Assembly: GCA_022826745.1 (NCBI GenBank)
Contig: JAJDUI010000013.1
Coordinates: 1-44,239, forward strand
Direction: 5' to 3'
DNA length: 44,239 nt
Source: Thermoanaerobaculia bacterium
Lineage (GTDB): Bacteria > Acidobacteriota > Thermoanaerobaculia > Multivoradales > Multivoraceae
Shown: positions 30,320 through 37,940 of the stretch, piece by piece
Numbering within the stretch: position 1 is the first letter of the stretch
Layout: the number at the start of each line of letters is the position of its first letter
The notes under the pieces: model-generated
Databases searched by the model: none
Told to the model about the DNA's origin: nothing
What the model saw: the letters and a program-made list of their open reading frames with translations, nothing else
Position numbers and translations under genes: made by a program

Positions 30320-31850
30320 TGTCCACTGGAAGATGAGCCTGAAGGAGACGTGGGAATCATGAGCCTGAAGCCGTTCAGCGGGAGATCATCGGAGGATGAT
30401 CGTGTCGCTACAGCCCCACCGTCTTCAGAGCCTGGATCAGATCCGGAAGTTCGTCTCTTCAGGCGGGGAGGCGGGCTTTCGGCATACGGACCGGACGTCG
30501 GCCTACGAGTTCTGCCGGGTTACGCTGGTGCGGTTCCGCTACGCCTCGCTCGGCCGCCGGGACAAGGGCACGGTCAGGTCGTACCTGGCCAAGGTGACGG
30601 GATTGTCCCGCGCCCAGGTCGCCCGTCTGATCCGCCAGTACCGGGAGACGGGCCGGATCGTGGACCGTCGAGGTCCTCCGGGAAACGCATTCGCGCGTCG
30701 CTTCACCAAGGCGGACATCGGCTTGCTGGCCGAGGTCGATGCGGCGCTGGGCCAGATGTGCGGGCACGCGACGCGGGCGGTGATGCGGCGGATGTTCGAG
30801 GATTACGGCGACGAGCGCTTCGAGCGCCTGGCGAGCATCTCGAACGGGCACTTCTACAACCTCCGCAACTCGACGACCTACAGGCGACGCCGCACGACCT
30901 GCCGGAAGACCAGTGCTCGGAAGGTTCAGATCGCCGAACGCCGCAAGCCCGAGCCCAGGGGGCGTCCGGGCTTTGTTCGCGTCGACACGGTGGATCAGGG
31001 GGAGAAGGACGGCGAGAAGGGCGTGTTCCACATCAACCTGGTGGACGAGGTGACACAGTGGGAGCATGTCGGCACGGTGCGGGCGATCTCGGAGAGCTGT
31101 CTGCTCCAAGTGCTCGAAGAGTTGGTCGAGTCCTGCCCCTTCAAGGTGTCGGGCTTCCACGCCGACAACGGCTCGGAGTACATCAACCACCGCGTGGCCG
31201 AGATGCTGAACAGGCTCCGGGTCCCGGAGTTCACCAAGTCCCGGCCGCGACGCAGCAACGACAACGCTCTGGTCGAATCCAAGAACGGCAACGTGATCCG
31301 GCGTCACTTCGGCTACGGCCACATCCCGAAGCCCTTCGCGGCCGAGGTCAACGTCTTCTGCCGCGACTTCCTCACGCCCTACCTGAACTTCCACCGACCG
31401 TGCCTGTTTCCCACCGAGGTGGTCGACAAGAAGGGGAAAACGAGAAAGCGCTATCGCTACAAGGACACCATGACCCCGTTCGAGAAGCTCAAGTCCCTGC
31501 CCGACGTCGAGCAGCACCTGAAACCCGGCGTCGCCATCGCCGACCTCGAACAACGGGCCAGAACCACCAGCGACCTCGATCCGGCCCTCGCTCTCAAAAA
31601 GGCCCGCGCCAAACTCTTCGACCTCATCCAGCGCGAGACCGACCCGCAACGGCGCCGGACCGCCTGACCTCGATGCAACACGCAAACCCAACCGCTCGCG
31701 TGCCCGCCGGCGACCGCCGGCCGGACACCGCGCCTCACCTTGGGCGGCAGACTCCGCTGGCGCTACGTCTGCCGCTCCAGAAACCTCCCCGAACCGCCCC
31801 GGATCGCTCTCCAACCACCCGCCCGTTCAGGCTCACTTCAGGATTGGATT
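30320..31850 (+). mobile_element. Insertion sequence with DDE transposase, about 1.53 kb
   Basis: Bounded on the left by TGTCCA...TGAGCCTGAA (30320-30343, motif repeated at 30360-30369) and on the right by TTCAGGCTCA...TGGATTA (31826-31851), the reverse complement of the same terminal motif. It encloses one intact transposase gene. A second family member starts at the left window edge. Exact ends and target duplication could not be fixed by eye. Confidence 0.75.
30396..31667 (+). CDS. IS transposase with integrase-type DDE core
   Basis: A 423-residue protein. Helix-turn-helix regions at about 50-85 (VRSYLAKVTGLSRAQVARLI) precede an RNase H-like core with acidic residues Asp197 (FVRVDTVD), Asp257 (GFHADNGSEY) and Glu294 (NALVESKNGNV), a spacing of D-59-D-36-E. 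The overall plan is that of IS3/IS481-like integrase-core transposases; I cannot assign the exact family. The reading frame is intact, so the element may still be active. GGAGG directly abuts the ATG at 30396; the GTG at 30402 has a normal six-base spacing and may be the true start. Confidence 0.9.
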   Translation: MIVSLQPHRLQSLDQIRKFVSSGGEAGFRHTDRTSAYEFCRVTLVRFRYASLGRRDKGTVRSYLAKVTGLSRAQVARLIRQYRETGRIVDRRGPPGNAFARRFTKADIGLLAEVDAALGQMCGHATRAVMRRMFEDYGDERFERLASISNGHFYNLRNSTTYRRRRTTCRKTSARKVQIAERRKPEPRGRPGFVRVDTVDQGEKDGEKGVFHINLVDEVTQWEHVGTVRAISESCLLQVLEELVESCPFKVSGFHADNGSEYINHRVAEMLNRLRVPEFTKSRPRRSNDNALVESKNGNVIRRHFGYGHIPKPFAAEVNVFCRDFLTPYLNFHRPCLFPTEVVDKKGKTRKRYRYKDTMTPFEKLKSLPDVEQHLKPGVAIADLEQRARTTSDLDPALALKKARAKLFDLIQRETDPQRRRTA

Positions 31851-31976
31851 ACGCTCCGGCGGCAGACTGCGGTCTCGACGAAGTGTCTTCGAGGATAGGG
31901 TCAGCGTTCATGGTTGGTTGCGGGCGGCCGGGGTGAACCCTGGCGTCGTGTACTAGGGGTGGAGTCAGGAGGGGAG
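31668..31976. other. Non-coding stretch holding the IS right end
   Basis: These 309 bases contain the IS 3' non-coding region up to about 31850 and then 125 bases with no recognised gene, promoter consensus or palindromic element. AGGAGGGG at 31967-31974 is the ribosome binding site of the next gene. Confidence 0.6.
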
Positions 31977-32201
31977 ATGGTGAACAGGACGTTGACGGCA
32001 GTCATCGAACGAGAAGAGGATCTCTATGTCGCCCTGTGCCCTGAGTTCGATGTGGTCAGCCAGGGAGCCAGCGTGCGTGAAGCGCGAGAGAACCTGCGGG
32101 AGGCGCTCGAGCTGTTCCTCGAGGAAGCGCCTCCCGAAGAACAGGAGCGGCGGTACCGACCGGAGGTCTACGTCACGAACCTGAATATCGCCGTTGGCTA
32201 G
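31977..32201 (+). CDS. hicB: HicB-type antitoxin
   Basis: A 74-residue protein with the partial RNase H-like HicB fold: LTAVIEREEDLYVALCPEFDVVSQGASVREARENLREALELFLE. Antitoxins of this type neutralise HicA by binding it and often repress their own operon. This copy is the short form without an obvious C-terminal DNA-binding helix. AGGAGG five bases before the ATG at 31977 sets the start. It overlaps hicA by eight bases, antitoxin first, and lies just beyond the insertion sequence. Confidence 0.88.
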   Translation: MVNRTLTAVIEREEDLYVALCPEFDVVSQGASVREARENLREALELFLEEAPPEEQERRYRPEVYVTNLNIAVG

Positions 32202-32433
32202 GCTGCGGCGGCTTTCGGGGGCGGAGGTACGGCGCATCCTGGAACGGAGTGGGTTTAGGCAGGTGCGGAGGAAGGGCAGTCACGCCGTGATGCAGAAGCG
32301 CAGCGGCGGAGGGACCGTCACCGTTCCGGTACCGGACCATCGCGAGCTTGCGGTTGGGACGCTGCGGGCGATCATTCGTCAGTCAGGTCTTCCGCGGGAG
32401 AAGTTCGAAGCGGAGTCGCCGCGGCGGGTGTGA
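32194..32433 (+). CDS. hicA: HicA-type mRNA interferase toxin
   Basis: A 79-residue double-stranded-RNA-binding-like toxin. The catalytic His is in KGSHAVMQ (about residues 28-35), and the characteristic end is TVPVPDHRELAVGTLRAIIRQSGL. HicA cleaves mRNA until bound by HicB. The only suitable in-frame start is the TTG at 32194, which overlaps the end of hicB. No separate ribosome binding site is seen, so translation is presumably coupled to the antitoxin. All family landmarks are intact, suggesting an active pair. Confidence 0.9.
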   Translation: MARLRRLSGAEVRRILERSGFRQVRRKGSHAVMQKRSGGGTVTVPVPDHRELAVGTLRAIIRQSGLPREKFEAESPRRV

Positions 32434-32487
32434 GCACGATAGGGGGCTGCGGCCGACCGACCGCCGAGTCGTGCCAACATCGCGGCG

Positions 32488-33594
32488 ATGAAAGCCGGCG
32501 ACATCGTCTCGCGGTTCCGCGTGCAGAACCCGCTCCACTGTCTTCCGGGGGAGCTGCCGCTGCCGCTGTACCGCGCACAGGACATCGCCGCCCGGTTCTG
32601 GGTGTTGCTGCAGCGCTACCCCGAAGACGCGCCGCGGGCTGAAGTCGAGGCGGCGGTCGACGACAACGAGGCGATGGTCAGGGAAGGGGCCGACGGCGAC
32701 GAGGGTCCCGCGCCGCTGGTGGACTGGTCATTCGAGTCGCCGGCGCACCTGGCCTGGCCGCTTGGCGGCGGGGAGACGTTGCGCCAGCGACTCCAGCGCT
32801 CGCCGCTCGGCCCGGAGCAGGCCGCCGAGCTGGGCCTCGCGATCGCCAGGGCGCTGCGCACGTTGCACCGGTCCGGCACGGTCCACGGCAGCCTGCGGCC
32901 GGCCAACGTCCAACTGCTGGAAAGCGGCGACGTGAAGCTGCTGGCGCCGTCGAGCCTGGGCCCGGTCACGCTGGCGATCGCCGGCGAGGCCGTCGAGTCG
33001 CCGAGCCTGTGGACTGCGGCCTACCTCTCGCCGGAGCAGATTGAAGGCGCGGCCGTCGCGGTCACGGGTGACCCGGTGCCGTTTACGACCGCGGACGATG
33101 TCTGGACTCTCGGCGTCGTGCTCTATGAACTCGTTACCGGCGAGCTGCCCTTCATCGCGAACACGTACGCGGCCATGCGCCGGGCGATCGGCATTCAGGC
33201 CGTCGACCTGACCGGCACGCTTCCCGGCAGCGCGCCCGAAGCGTTCGAGCCGGTCTTCGCGGCCGCGCTCGACCGCGACCCGGACCGGCGCCGAGCCGCG
33301 CTGGACGACGTGATCGGCCGGTTGCGCGGGATCCGGGATGAGCTCCGGCCTCGGGCGCGGCCGGTCGAGGACAGCGTCTCCCGGGTACGCGCCCGCAAGT
33401 CCGCAGTTGCCAGCGACCGTTCGGTCGCGAGTCCTCGGAAGGGAGAGTTGCAGTCGGCGATCGAATCGCTGAATGAACGCCGGCGACGCCTGGCCCGGGA
33501 ACGGCCCGCGCCGCCGATGTGGCGCGTCCTGCTGCTACCGCTCGCGGTGCTGCTGCTGGCCGGCGCGGTGGCAGCGGCTTTGCTGCTGCGCTAG
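32488..33594 (+). CDS. Membrane-anchored protein kinase-like protein, probable pseudokinase
   Basis: A 368-residue protein with a bacterial Ser/Thr-kinase-like core and one C-terminal membrane helix (about 347-367, VLLLPLAVLLLAGAVAAALLL). The kinase C-lobe is recognisable in LHRSGTVHGSLRPANVQLLESGDVKLL, YLSPEQIEGA and TADDVWTLGVVLYELVTGELPF. The catalytic loop reads HGSLRPAN where active kinases have HRDLKPxN, so the catalytic Asp is Ser. The DFG motif is replaced by APS. The N-lobe lacks a clear glycine-rich loop. It probably binds or scaffolds rather than phosphorylates. The 54-base gap from hicA suggests a separate gene. Confidence 0.82.
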   Translation: MKAGDIVSRFRVQNPLHCLPGELPLPLYRAQDIAARFWVLLQRYPEDAPRAEVEAAVDDNEAMVREGADGDEGPAPLVDWSFESPAHLAWPLGGGETLRQRLQRSPLGPEQAAELGLAIARALRTLHRSGTVHGSLRPANVQLLESGDVKLLAPSSLGPVTLAIAGEAVESPSLWTAAYLSPEQIEGAAVAVTGDPVPFTTADDVWTLGVVLYELVTGELPFIANTYAAMRRAIGIQAVDLTGTLPGSAPEAFEPVFAAALDRDPDRRRAALDDVIGRLRGIRDELRPRARPVEDSVSRVRARKSAVASDRSVASPRKGELQSAIESLNERRRRLARERPAPPMWRVLLLPLAVLLLAGAVAAALLLR

Positions 33595-33603
33595 CCCGGG
33601 CAC

Positions 33604-33661
33604 GGGCTCGCCGCTTCGCGGCGTCGCGTCAATGCCGGCCAGAAGGCCGGCGCACCGACAC
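33604..33661. repeat. Type II right arm between convergent genes
   Basis: GGGCTCGCCGC, GCTTCGCGGC interior, then GCCGGCC-AGAA-GGCCGGCGCACCGACAC. It fills the short gap between the pseudokinase and VWFA gene ends and could serve as a bidirectional terminator-like hairpin. Confidence 0.9.
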
Positions 33662-33663
33662 GG

Positions 33664-35388
33664 CTACCGCACGCCGATCTCGCCGCTCGACGACAGGATC
33701 GCGCCGGTCAGCGGGTCGTAGACGGCGATGACGAACGTGTGCTCCCGCCGCCGCAGTTCCAGCCCGGTCGAGTAGGTGAAGTACTGCCCGGGCTGCGGCT
33801 CCTGGGGCCCGGCGATGCGGACCTTCTCGACCGGCGTCTCCGAGCGGTTGCCGTGCTTGTCCATCACCGTGACGCGGAACTCCAGCTCGTTCTGCCACAT
33901 GCCGGCGACGGGCAGGAGCTGGACCTCGTCGAGCGGGATCGCCACCTCGAGCGGGACGACCATCTTGCCGAAGCCGCGCTTCTGCGGCTTGCCGAAGCGC
34001 ACGCCGAGCGGCTTGGCGGAGGGCGGGTTCCCGAACAGCAGCGAGCCCTCGACCATCATCGTGACCTCGGTGGCGCGCGACATGTCGACGTAGCCCTCCC
34101 GCGAGCGCACCCGCAGGTCGTCGTGGCCGACGAGCCGCACCTCGACGTCGTGGACTTCGTCGTCCTCGCGACGCTGCGGCTGAAAGCCGAGCCAGTAGTA
34201 GGAGCGGGTGTCGGCGATCGCGTCGCCCAGCGCCGTGTCCCGCTCGGCGTTGATCATCGCCAGGCCGCCGGTCGAACGGGCCAGCACCTGGAGGGTGGTG
34301 TGCTGCAGCAACTCCCGTTCCTGGAACGCCCCGGCGCCCGCGGACGGGTCGGCCGCGGCGTTGCCGTCGAAGCCGACGGACGCATCCAGGGCGAAGGTCG
34401 GCCGGAATCCCGGCACGTCGACCGGATAGAGCGTGTAGCCGATCAGGTTCGCGGCCGAGATGAGGGGGCCGTAGAGGTCGTCCTGGCTCATCAGCCGGGT
34501 GTCGGACGCGGCGCCGAGACTGTCGGCGCTCAGGCCGCCGGTGGCGACCGTGTAGAGCGCCGGCGACTGGGGCCAGCCGCCCGCGAGCAGGAGCATCACC
34601 TTGCGGCCCGGCCGGTTGGCGAAGCTCCGCAGCGTCGCCACGGCCGCCAGCACGGACCGCTCCAACTGGGTCTCGAGGTTCGTCGCGTAGCGCAGCTCGG
34701 CGCCGCGCAACTGGTTGCGCATGACTTCCTCGGGCGGTTCGACGCCGCCTTCCTCGATGAAGCGGTTCGCGAGGGCGCGCAGTTCGGACTGCTCGCTTCG
34801 TTCCTGGTCGTTCGTGCGCAGCTCGCCGATCCGCATCAGGCCGTGCGCCTTGCGCCGCCGCGCCTCGCGCAGCGCGTCCGACAACTGGGTCGGCGAGTTG
34901 GTCCAGGTCGTCAGCATGTCGACCGACTTGCCGTCGAAGGAAACGGCGGCCACCCGGTCGGCCGGCCCGAGCTGCGTGAGGTCCTTCTCCAGGCGGTCGA
35001 TCACCCTGTCCCGGTCGCGCTTGATCGTGAAGAAGTCGTCGATGAACAGCAGGAAGCTGGTGCCCACCGGCGCGTCCGGCTCGAGGTTCGGCACCCCCGC
35101 CACCGCTTCGCCGTCGGCCGAGGCGAGAGCCCGGCCTTCCTCGATTTCCGTGAAGTAGTCGATCGGCGTCGGTTCGCCGTCCACCAGCAGTTCGAAGTCG
35201 GACGCCGTCAGGCCGTGGACCCGGTTGCCGTCCCGGTCGGTGACGACGACCTCGATGTTCACGACCCGGACGTCGATGACCTCCGAGAACACCGCCGGCA
35301 GGTCCTGTTGCTGTTGCTGCGCCAGGCCGGCCGCCGCGAACGGCAGAAGGCAGGCGAGGACGATCAGGTTTCGCGCGAGTTTCTTCAT
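33664..35388 (-). CDS. Secreted VWFA-related acidobacterial protein
   Basis: A 574-residue exported protein. Signal peptide residues 1-23 (LIVLACLLPFAAAGLA) are followed by a Gln run and the family N-terminus VVNIEVVVTDRDGNRVHGLT with DFELLVDGEPTPIDYF. A von Willebrand A-like domain follows (SFLLFIDDFFTIKRDRD, then DRVAAVSFDGK). This layout is that of the VWFA-related Acidobacterial domain proteins, which are numerous in that phylum and of unknown function, probably secreted or periplasmic. The usual MIDAS DxSxS reads DDFFT, so metal binding may be altered. Start ATG at 35388, with AGG nearby upstream. Confidence 0.88.
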   Translation of the reverse strand: MKKLARNLIVLACLLPFAAAGLAQQQQQDLPAVFSEVIDVRVVNIEVVVTDRDGNRVHGLTASDFELLVDGEPTPIDYFTEIEEGRALASADGEAVAGVPNLEPDAPVGTSFLLFIDDFFTIKRDRDRVIDRLEKDLTQLGPADRVAAVSFDGKSVDMLTTWTNSPTQLSDALREARRRKAHGLMRIGELRTNDQERSEQSELRALANRFIEEGGVEPPEEVMRNQLRGAELRYATNLETQLERSVLAAVATLRSFANRPGRKVMLLLAGGWPQSPALYTVATGGLSADSLGAASDTRLMSQDDLYGPLISAANLIGYTLYPVDVPGFRPTFALDASVGFDGNAAADPSAGAGAFQERELLQHTTLQVLARSTGGLAMINAERDTALGDAIADTRSYYWLGFQPQRREDDEVHDVEVRLVGHDDLRVRSREGYVDMSRATEVTMMVEGSLLFGNPPSAKPLGVRFGKPQKRGFGKMVVPLEVAIPLDEVQLLPVAGMWQNELEFRVTVMDKHGNRSETPVEKVRIAGPQEPQPGQYFTYSTGLELRRREHTFVIAVYDPLTGAILSSSGEIGVR

Positions 35389-35448
35389 TGGTTGGCCTCG
35401 TCAGATCCTCTGAACAGCCGTGACAGGGAAGACTATTGCAGAGGACCG

Positions 35449-35463
35449 CACCCGCGCACCCAG
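35449..35463. repeat. Terminal remnant of a type I right arm
   Basis: CACCCGCGCACCCAG matches only the outermost end of the right arm; the hairpin itself is missing. It is 30 bases upstream of the S9 peptidase start. Confidence 0.55.
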
Positions 35464-35492
35464 CAGACGCCTTGCCGGGTTACGCTGCGTCG

Positions 35493-37778
35493 ATGCCTGC
35501 CACGACCCCCTACGGCGCCTGGCCGTCCCCCATCTCGGCCCGGTCGGTCGCCGAAGGCGCCCGCCGCATCGACGACCTGGCCGCTGCCGGCGACAACGTC
35601 TGCTGGCTGGAGCGCCGGCCCGAGGAGGGCGGCCGCAACGTCCTCGTCTGCCTCCATCCCGACGGCGGCACCCGCACCCTCACGCCCGACGGCTCCGACG
35701 TCCGCAGCCGCGTCCACGAGTACGGCGGCGGCGCCTTCCTCCTCCTTGCCGGTGCGCCTGCCGCTGCGCCTGTCGGTGCGCCGGCCTTCTGGCCGGCATC
35801 CGGCGAGCCCGAACTGCCCCCCCACGTCTTCGTCAACTTCTCCGACCAGCGCGTCTACCTGACCACCGCCGCCACCACCGTCCCCCTGACCCCCGCCGAC
35901 GACTCCCGCTACGCCGACCTCGTCTTCGACCCCCACCGGCACCGGCTCCTCGCCGTCCAGGAGCGCCCGACCTCCTCCGGCGGCGACGAAACCGCGGCCC
36001 TGGTGGCGATCCCGCTGCCGGCGGACCCGCGCGACGCTTCCGCGTCCGCCGCTGCCGAGCCGCTGCCACCCACCGAGCTCGTCTCCGGCGCCGACTTCTT
36101 CAGCTCGCCGCGCCTCTCCCCGGACGGCAGCCGCCTCGCCTGGCTGAGCTGGAACCACCCCGACATGCCCTGGGACGCCACGACCCTCTGGCTCGCCGAC
36201 CTGGACGAGGACGGCCTGCCGCAGGCGACACGCGTGATCGCCGGCGGCGACCCGGACGACCCCGAAGCCGTCCAGCAACCGAGCTTCGACGTGCAGGGGC
36301 GCCTCACGTTCATCTCCGACCGCAGCGGCTGGTGGAATCTGTATCGCTGGGTGCGCGGGTCCTCTGACCCGCTTCGGGTGGAGCCGCGGAGCGGCGGAGC
36401 CCGCAACAAAGTGGCCGCCGGCTTCGCCGGCGACGATTCCGAAGCCGCCTCCGGCGGCAGCGGGTCAGAGGACCCGCGCACCCAGCAGAGCCTGTGCCCT
36501 CGCGATGCGGAGTTCGGCGTTCCGCCGTGGCTCTTCGGTATGTCCACCTACGCGCATGTGCCGGGAGGCATCGTTGCGGCTTGCTGCGAGCAGGGGGTGT
36601 GGGGGCTCGTCTTTCTTTCCGATGAACCTGCCGCGGAGCCGATCCCGATACCGACGCCTTACACCTCGATCACATGGCTGCGATCTGCCGCGGCCCCGGA
36701 TGCGGGTCAGAAGACCCGCGCACCCAGAGCACGGCCGTCGGCTTCGGCGGAGCTTCCCGCTGCATCTGCCGCTCTACCTTCTCCCAACGTACCGTCGTCG
36801 GCTTCGGCGGAGCCCTCCGCCGTCATCTTCCTGGCCGCCGGCCCGGACCGGCCGGCCGAAGTCGTCCGCCTTCGCCTCTCCCGCTCCGACGCCGACGCCT
36901 CCGACGCCTCTGACGCCGCCGAGCCCGAACCCCAACTCGACGTCCTCACCACCACCGGCCCGACCCCGGACTCCCGCTACCTCTCGACCGGCCGGCCCAT
37001 CGACTTCGCTTCTGCCGCCGGCCGCCGGGCCTACGCCTTCTTCTACCCACCGAAGAACGACGACGCGCGGGCGCCGGAAGGCAGCCGTCCGCCGCTTATC
37101 GTCAAGAGCCACGGCGGCCCCACCTCCGCCGCCGAGCACGTCTACGACCCGGGCGTCCAGTTCTGGACATCGCGCGGCTTCGCCGTCGTCGACGTGAACT
37201 ACGGCGGCAGCACCGGCTACGGCCGCGCCTACCGCGAATCGCTGCGCGACCGCTGGGGCATCGTCGACGTCGAGGACTGCGCCGCGGCCGCCGAGGCGCT
37301 CGCCGCCCGCGGCGAGGCCGACCCGGGCAAGCTGCTCATCCGCGGCGGCAGCGCCGGCGGCTACACGACTCTCGCCGCGCTCGCTTTCAGGGACACCTTC
37401 GCCGCCGGCGCCAGCCACTACGGCGTCGCCGATCTCGCCGCTCTCGCCCGCGACACCCACAAGTTCGAGTCGCGCTACCTCGACCGCCTGGTCGGCCCCT
37501 ACCCCGAGCGCGCCGACCTCTACCGCGAGCGCTCGCCGCTCGAAGCCCGCGACCGCTTCTCCTGCCCGGTCATCTTCTTCCAGGGCGACGAAGACCGCAT
37601 CGTGCCGCCCAACCAGGCCGAAGCGATGGTCGAGGCCCTGCGCGCCAAGGGCCTCCGCGTCGACTACCACCTCTTCGAAGGCGAGCAGCACGGCTTCCGC
37701 CGCGCCGGGAACATCGTCCGCGCCCTGGAAGCCGAACTCGCCTTCTACGGCGAAGTCCTGGGCTTCGGCCCGGCGTAG
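35493..37778 (+). CDS. S9-family (prolyl oligopeptidase-type) peptidase with three repeat-derived inserts
   Basis: A 761-residue protein: a beta-propeller N-terminal part and an alpha/beta hydrolase part with catalytic Ser620 (GGSAGGYTT), Asp701 (GDEDRIVPP) and His733 (EGEQHGF). The C-terminal region matches dipeptidyl-peptidase/acylaminoacyl-peptidase-like enzymes, usually near 640-680 residues. The extra length is in three repeat-encoded segments within the propeller: about 86-106 (GAPAFWPASGEP), 285-331 (WVRGSSDPL...GSEDPRTQ) and 404-412 (GQKTRAP), the last followed by a Ser/Ala/Pro-rich stretch. No signal peptide is evident, so it is probably cytoplasmic. The start at 35493 gives the natural N-terminus. 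Confidence 0.92.
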   Translation: MPATTPYGAWPSPISARSVAEGARRIDDLAAAGDNVCWLERRPEEGGRNVLVCLHPDGGTRTLTPDGSDVRSRVHEYGGGAFLLLAGAPAAAPVGAPAFWPASGEPELPPHVFVNFSDQRVYLTTAATTVPLTPADDSRYADLVFDPHRHRLLAVQERPTSSGGDETAALVAIPLPADPRDASASAAAEPLPPTELVSGADFFSSPRLSPDGSRLAWLSWNHPDMPWDATTLWLADLDEDGLPQATRVIAGGDPDDPEAVQQPSFDVQGRLTFISDRSGWWNLYRWVRGSSDPLRVEPRSGGARNKVAAGFAGDDSEAASGGSGSEDPRTQQSLCPRDAEFGVPPWLFGMSTYAHVPGGIVAACCEQGVWGLVFLSDEPAAEPIPIPTPYTSITWLRSAAAPDAGQKTRAPRARPSASAELPAASAALPSPNVPSSASAEPSAVIFLAAGPDRPAEVVRLRLSRSDADASDASDAAEPEPQLDVLTTTGPTPDSRYLSTGRPIDFASAAGRRAYAFFYPPKNDDARAPEGSRPPLIVKSHGGPTSAAEHVYDPGVQFWTSRGFAVVDVNYGGSTGYGRAYRESLRDRWGIVDVEDCAAAAEALAARGEADPGKLLIRGGSAGGYTTLAALAFRDTFAAGASHYGVADLAALARDTHKFESRYLDRLVGPYPERADLYRERSPLEARDRFSCPVIFFQGDEDRIVPPNQAEAMVEALRAKGLRVDYHLFEGEQHGFRRAGNIVRALEAELAFYGEVLGFGPA
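35748..35811. repeat. Type II arm inside the S9 peptidase gene
   Basis: Two partial GGTGCGCC/GCTGCGCC starts, then GTCGGTGCGCCGGCC-TTCT-GGCCGGC and ATCCGGCGAGCCCG. In frame, encoding GAPAFWPASGEP. Confidence 0.9.
36347..36485. repeat. Complete type I element inside the S9 peptidase gene
   Basis: A 139-bp element with both arms; left loop CTCT and right loop AGAG, a matched change from the usual TTCT/AGAA. The interior has GGAGCCGCGGAGC, GCCGGCTTCGCCGGC and GCCGCCTCCGGCGGC. In frame, about 47 codons. Confidence 0.94.
36702..36727. repeat. Solo type I right arm inside the S9 peptidase gene
   Basis: A perfect 26-base right arm (GCGGGTC-AGAA-GACCCGC then GCACCCAG) without a left partner. Downstream, an 18-base direct repeat CGTCGGCTTCGGCGGAGC occurs at 36736 and 36796, exactly 60 bp apart. 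Confidence 0.9.
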
Positions 37779-37780
37779 CT

Positions 37781-37843
37781 CTGGGTGTCGGTGCGCCGGC
37801 CTTCCGGCCGGCATCCCGCGACGCCGCGAAGCGGCGAGCCCGT
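37781..37843. repeat. Type II arm with hybrid start, before the AAA ATPase gene
   Basis: Begins CTGGGTGTCGG, joining the type I start to the type II GTCGGTGCGCC. It continues with GCCGGCC-TTCC-GGCCGGC and the GCCGC-GAA-GCGGC and GAGCCCG interior. The reading frame upstream of the ATPase start is open through it, but the ATPase more likely starts at 37941. Confidence 0.88.
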
Positions 37844-37940
37844 CAACGCCTTTGGGACCTTCGCTAGACTCGCAACGGTTAGTTCCGTTTACACGAGACG
37901 GCAGCGTTCTCGACCGACGCAGACGGACAACGAGACGCAG

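Noticed and set aside
30320..31850. Composite transposon carrying hicBA and the following genes
   Set aside because: The IS has both ends directly around its transposase and no second copy is seen to the right.
37785..37940. N-terminal extension of the AAA ATPase encoded by the palindromic element
   Set aside because: The frame is open, but the typical N-terminus of the family begins just after the ATG at 37941; nothing supports translation of the upstream part.
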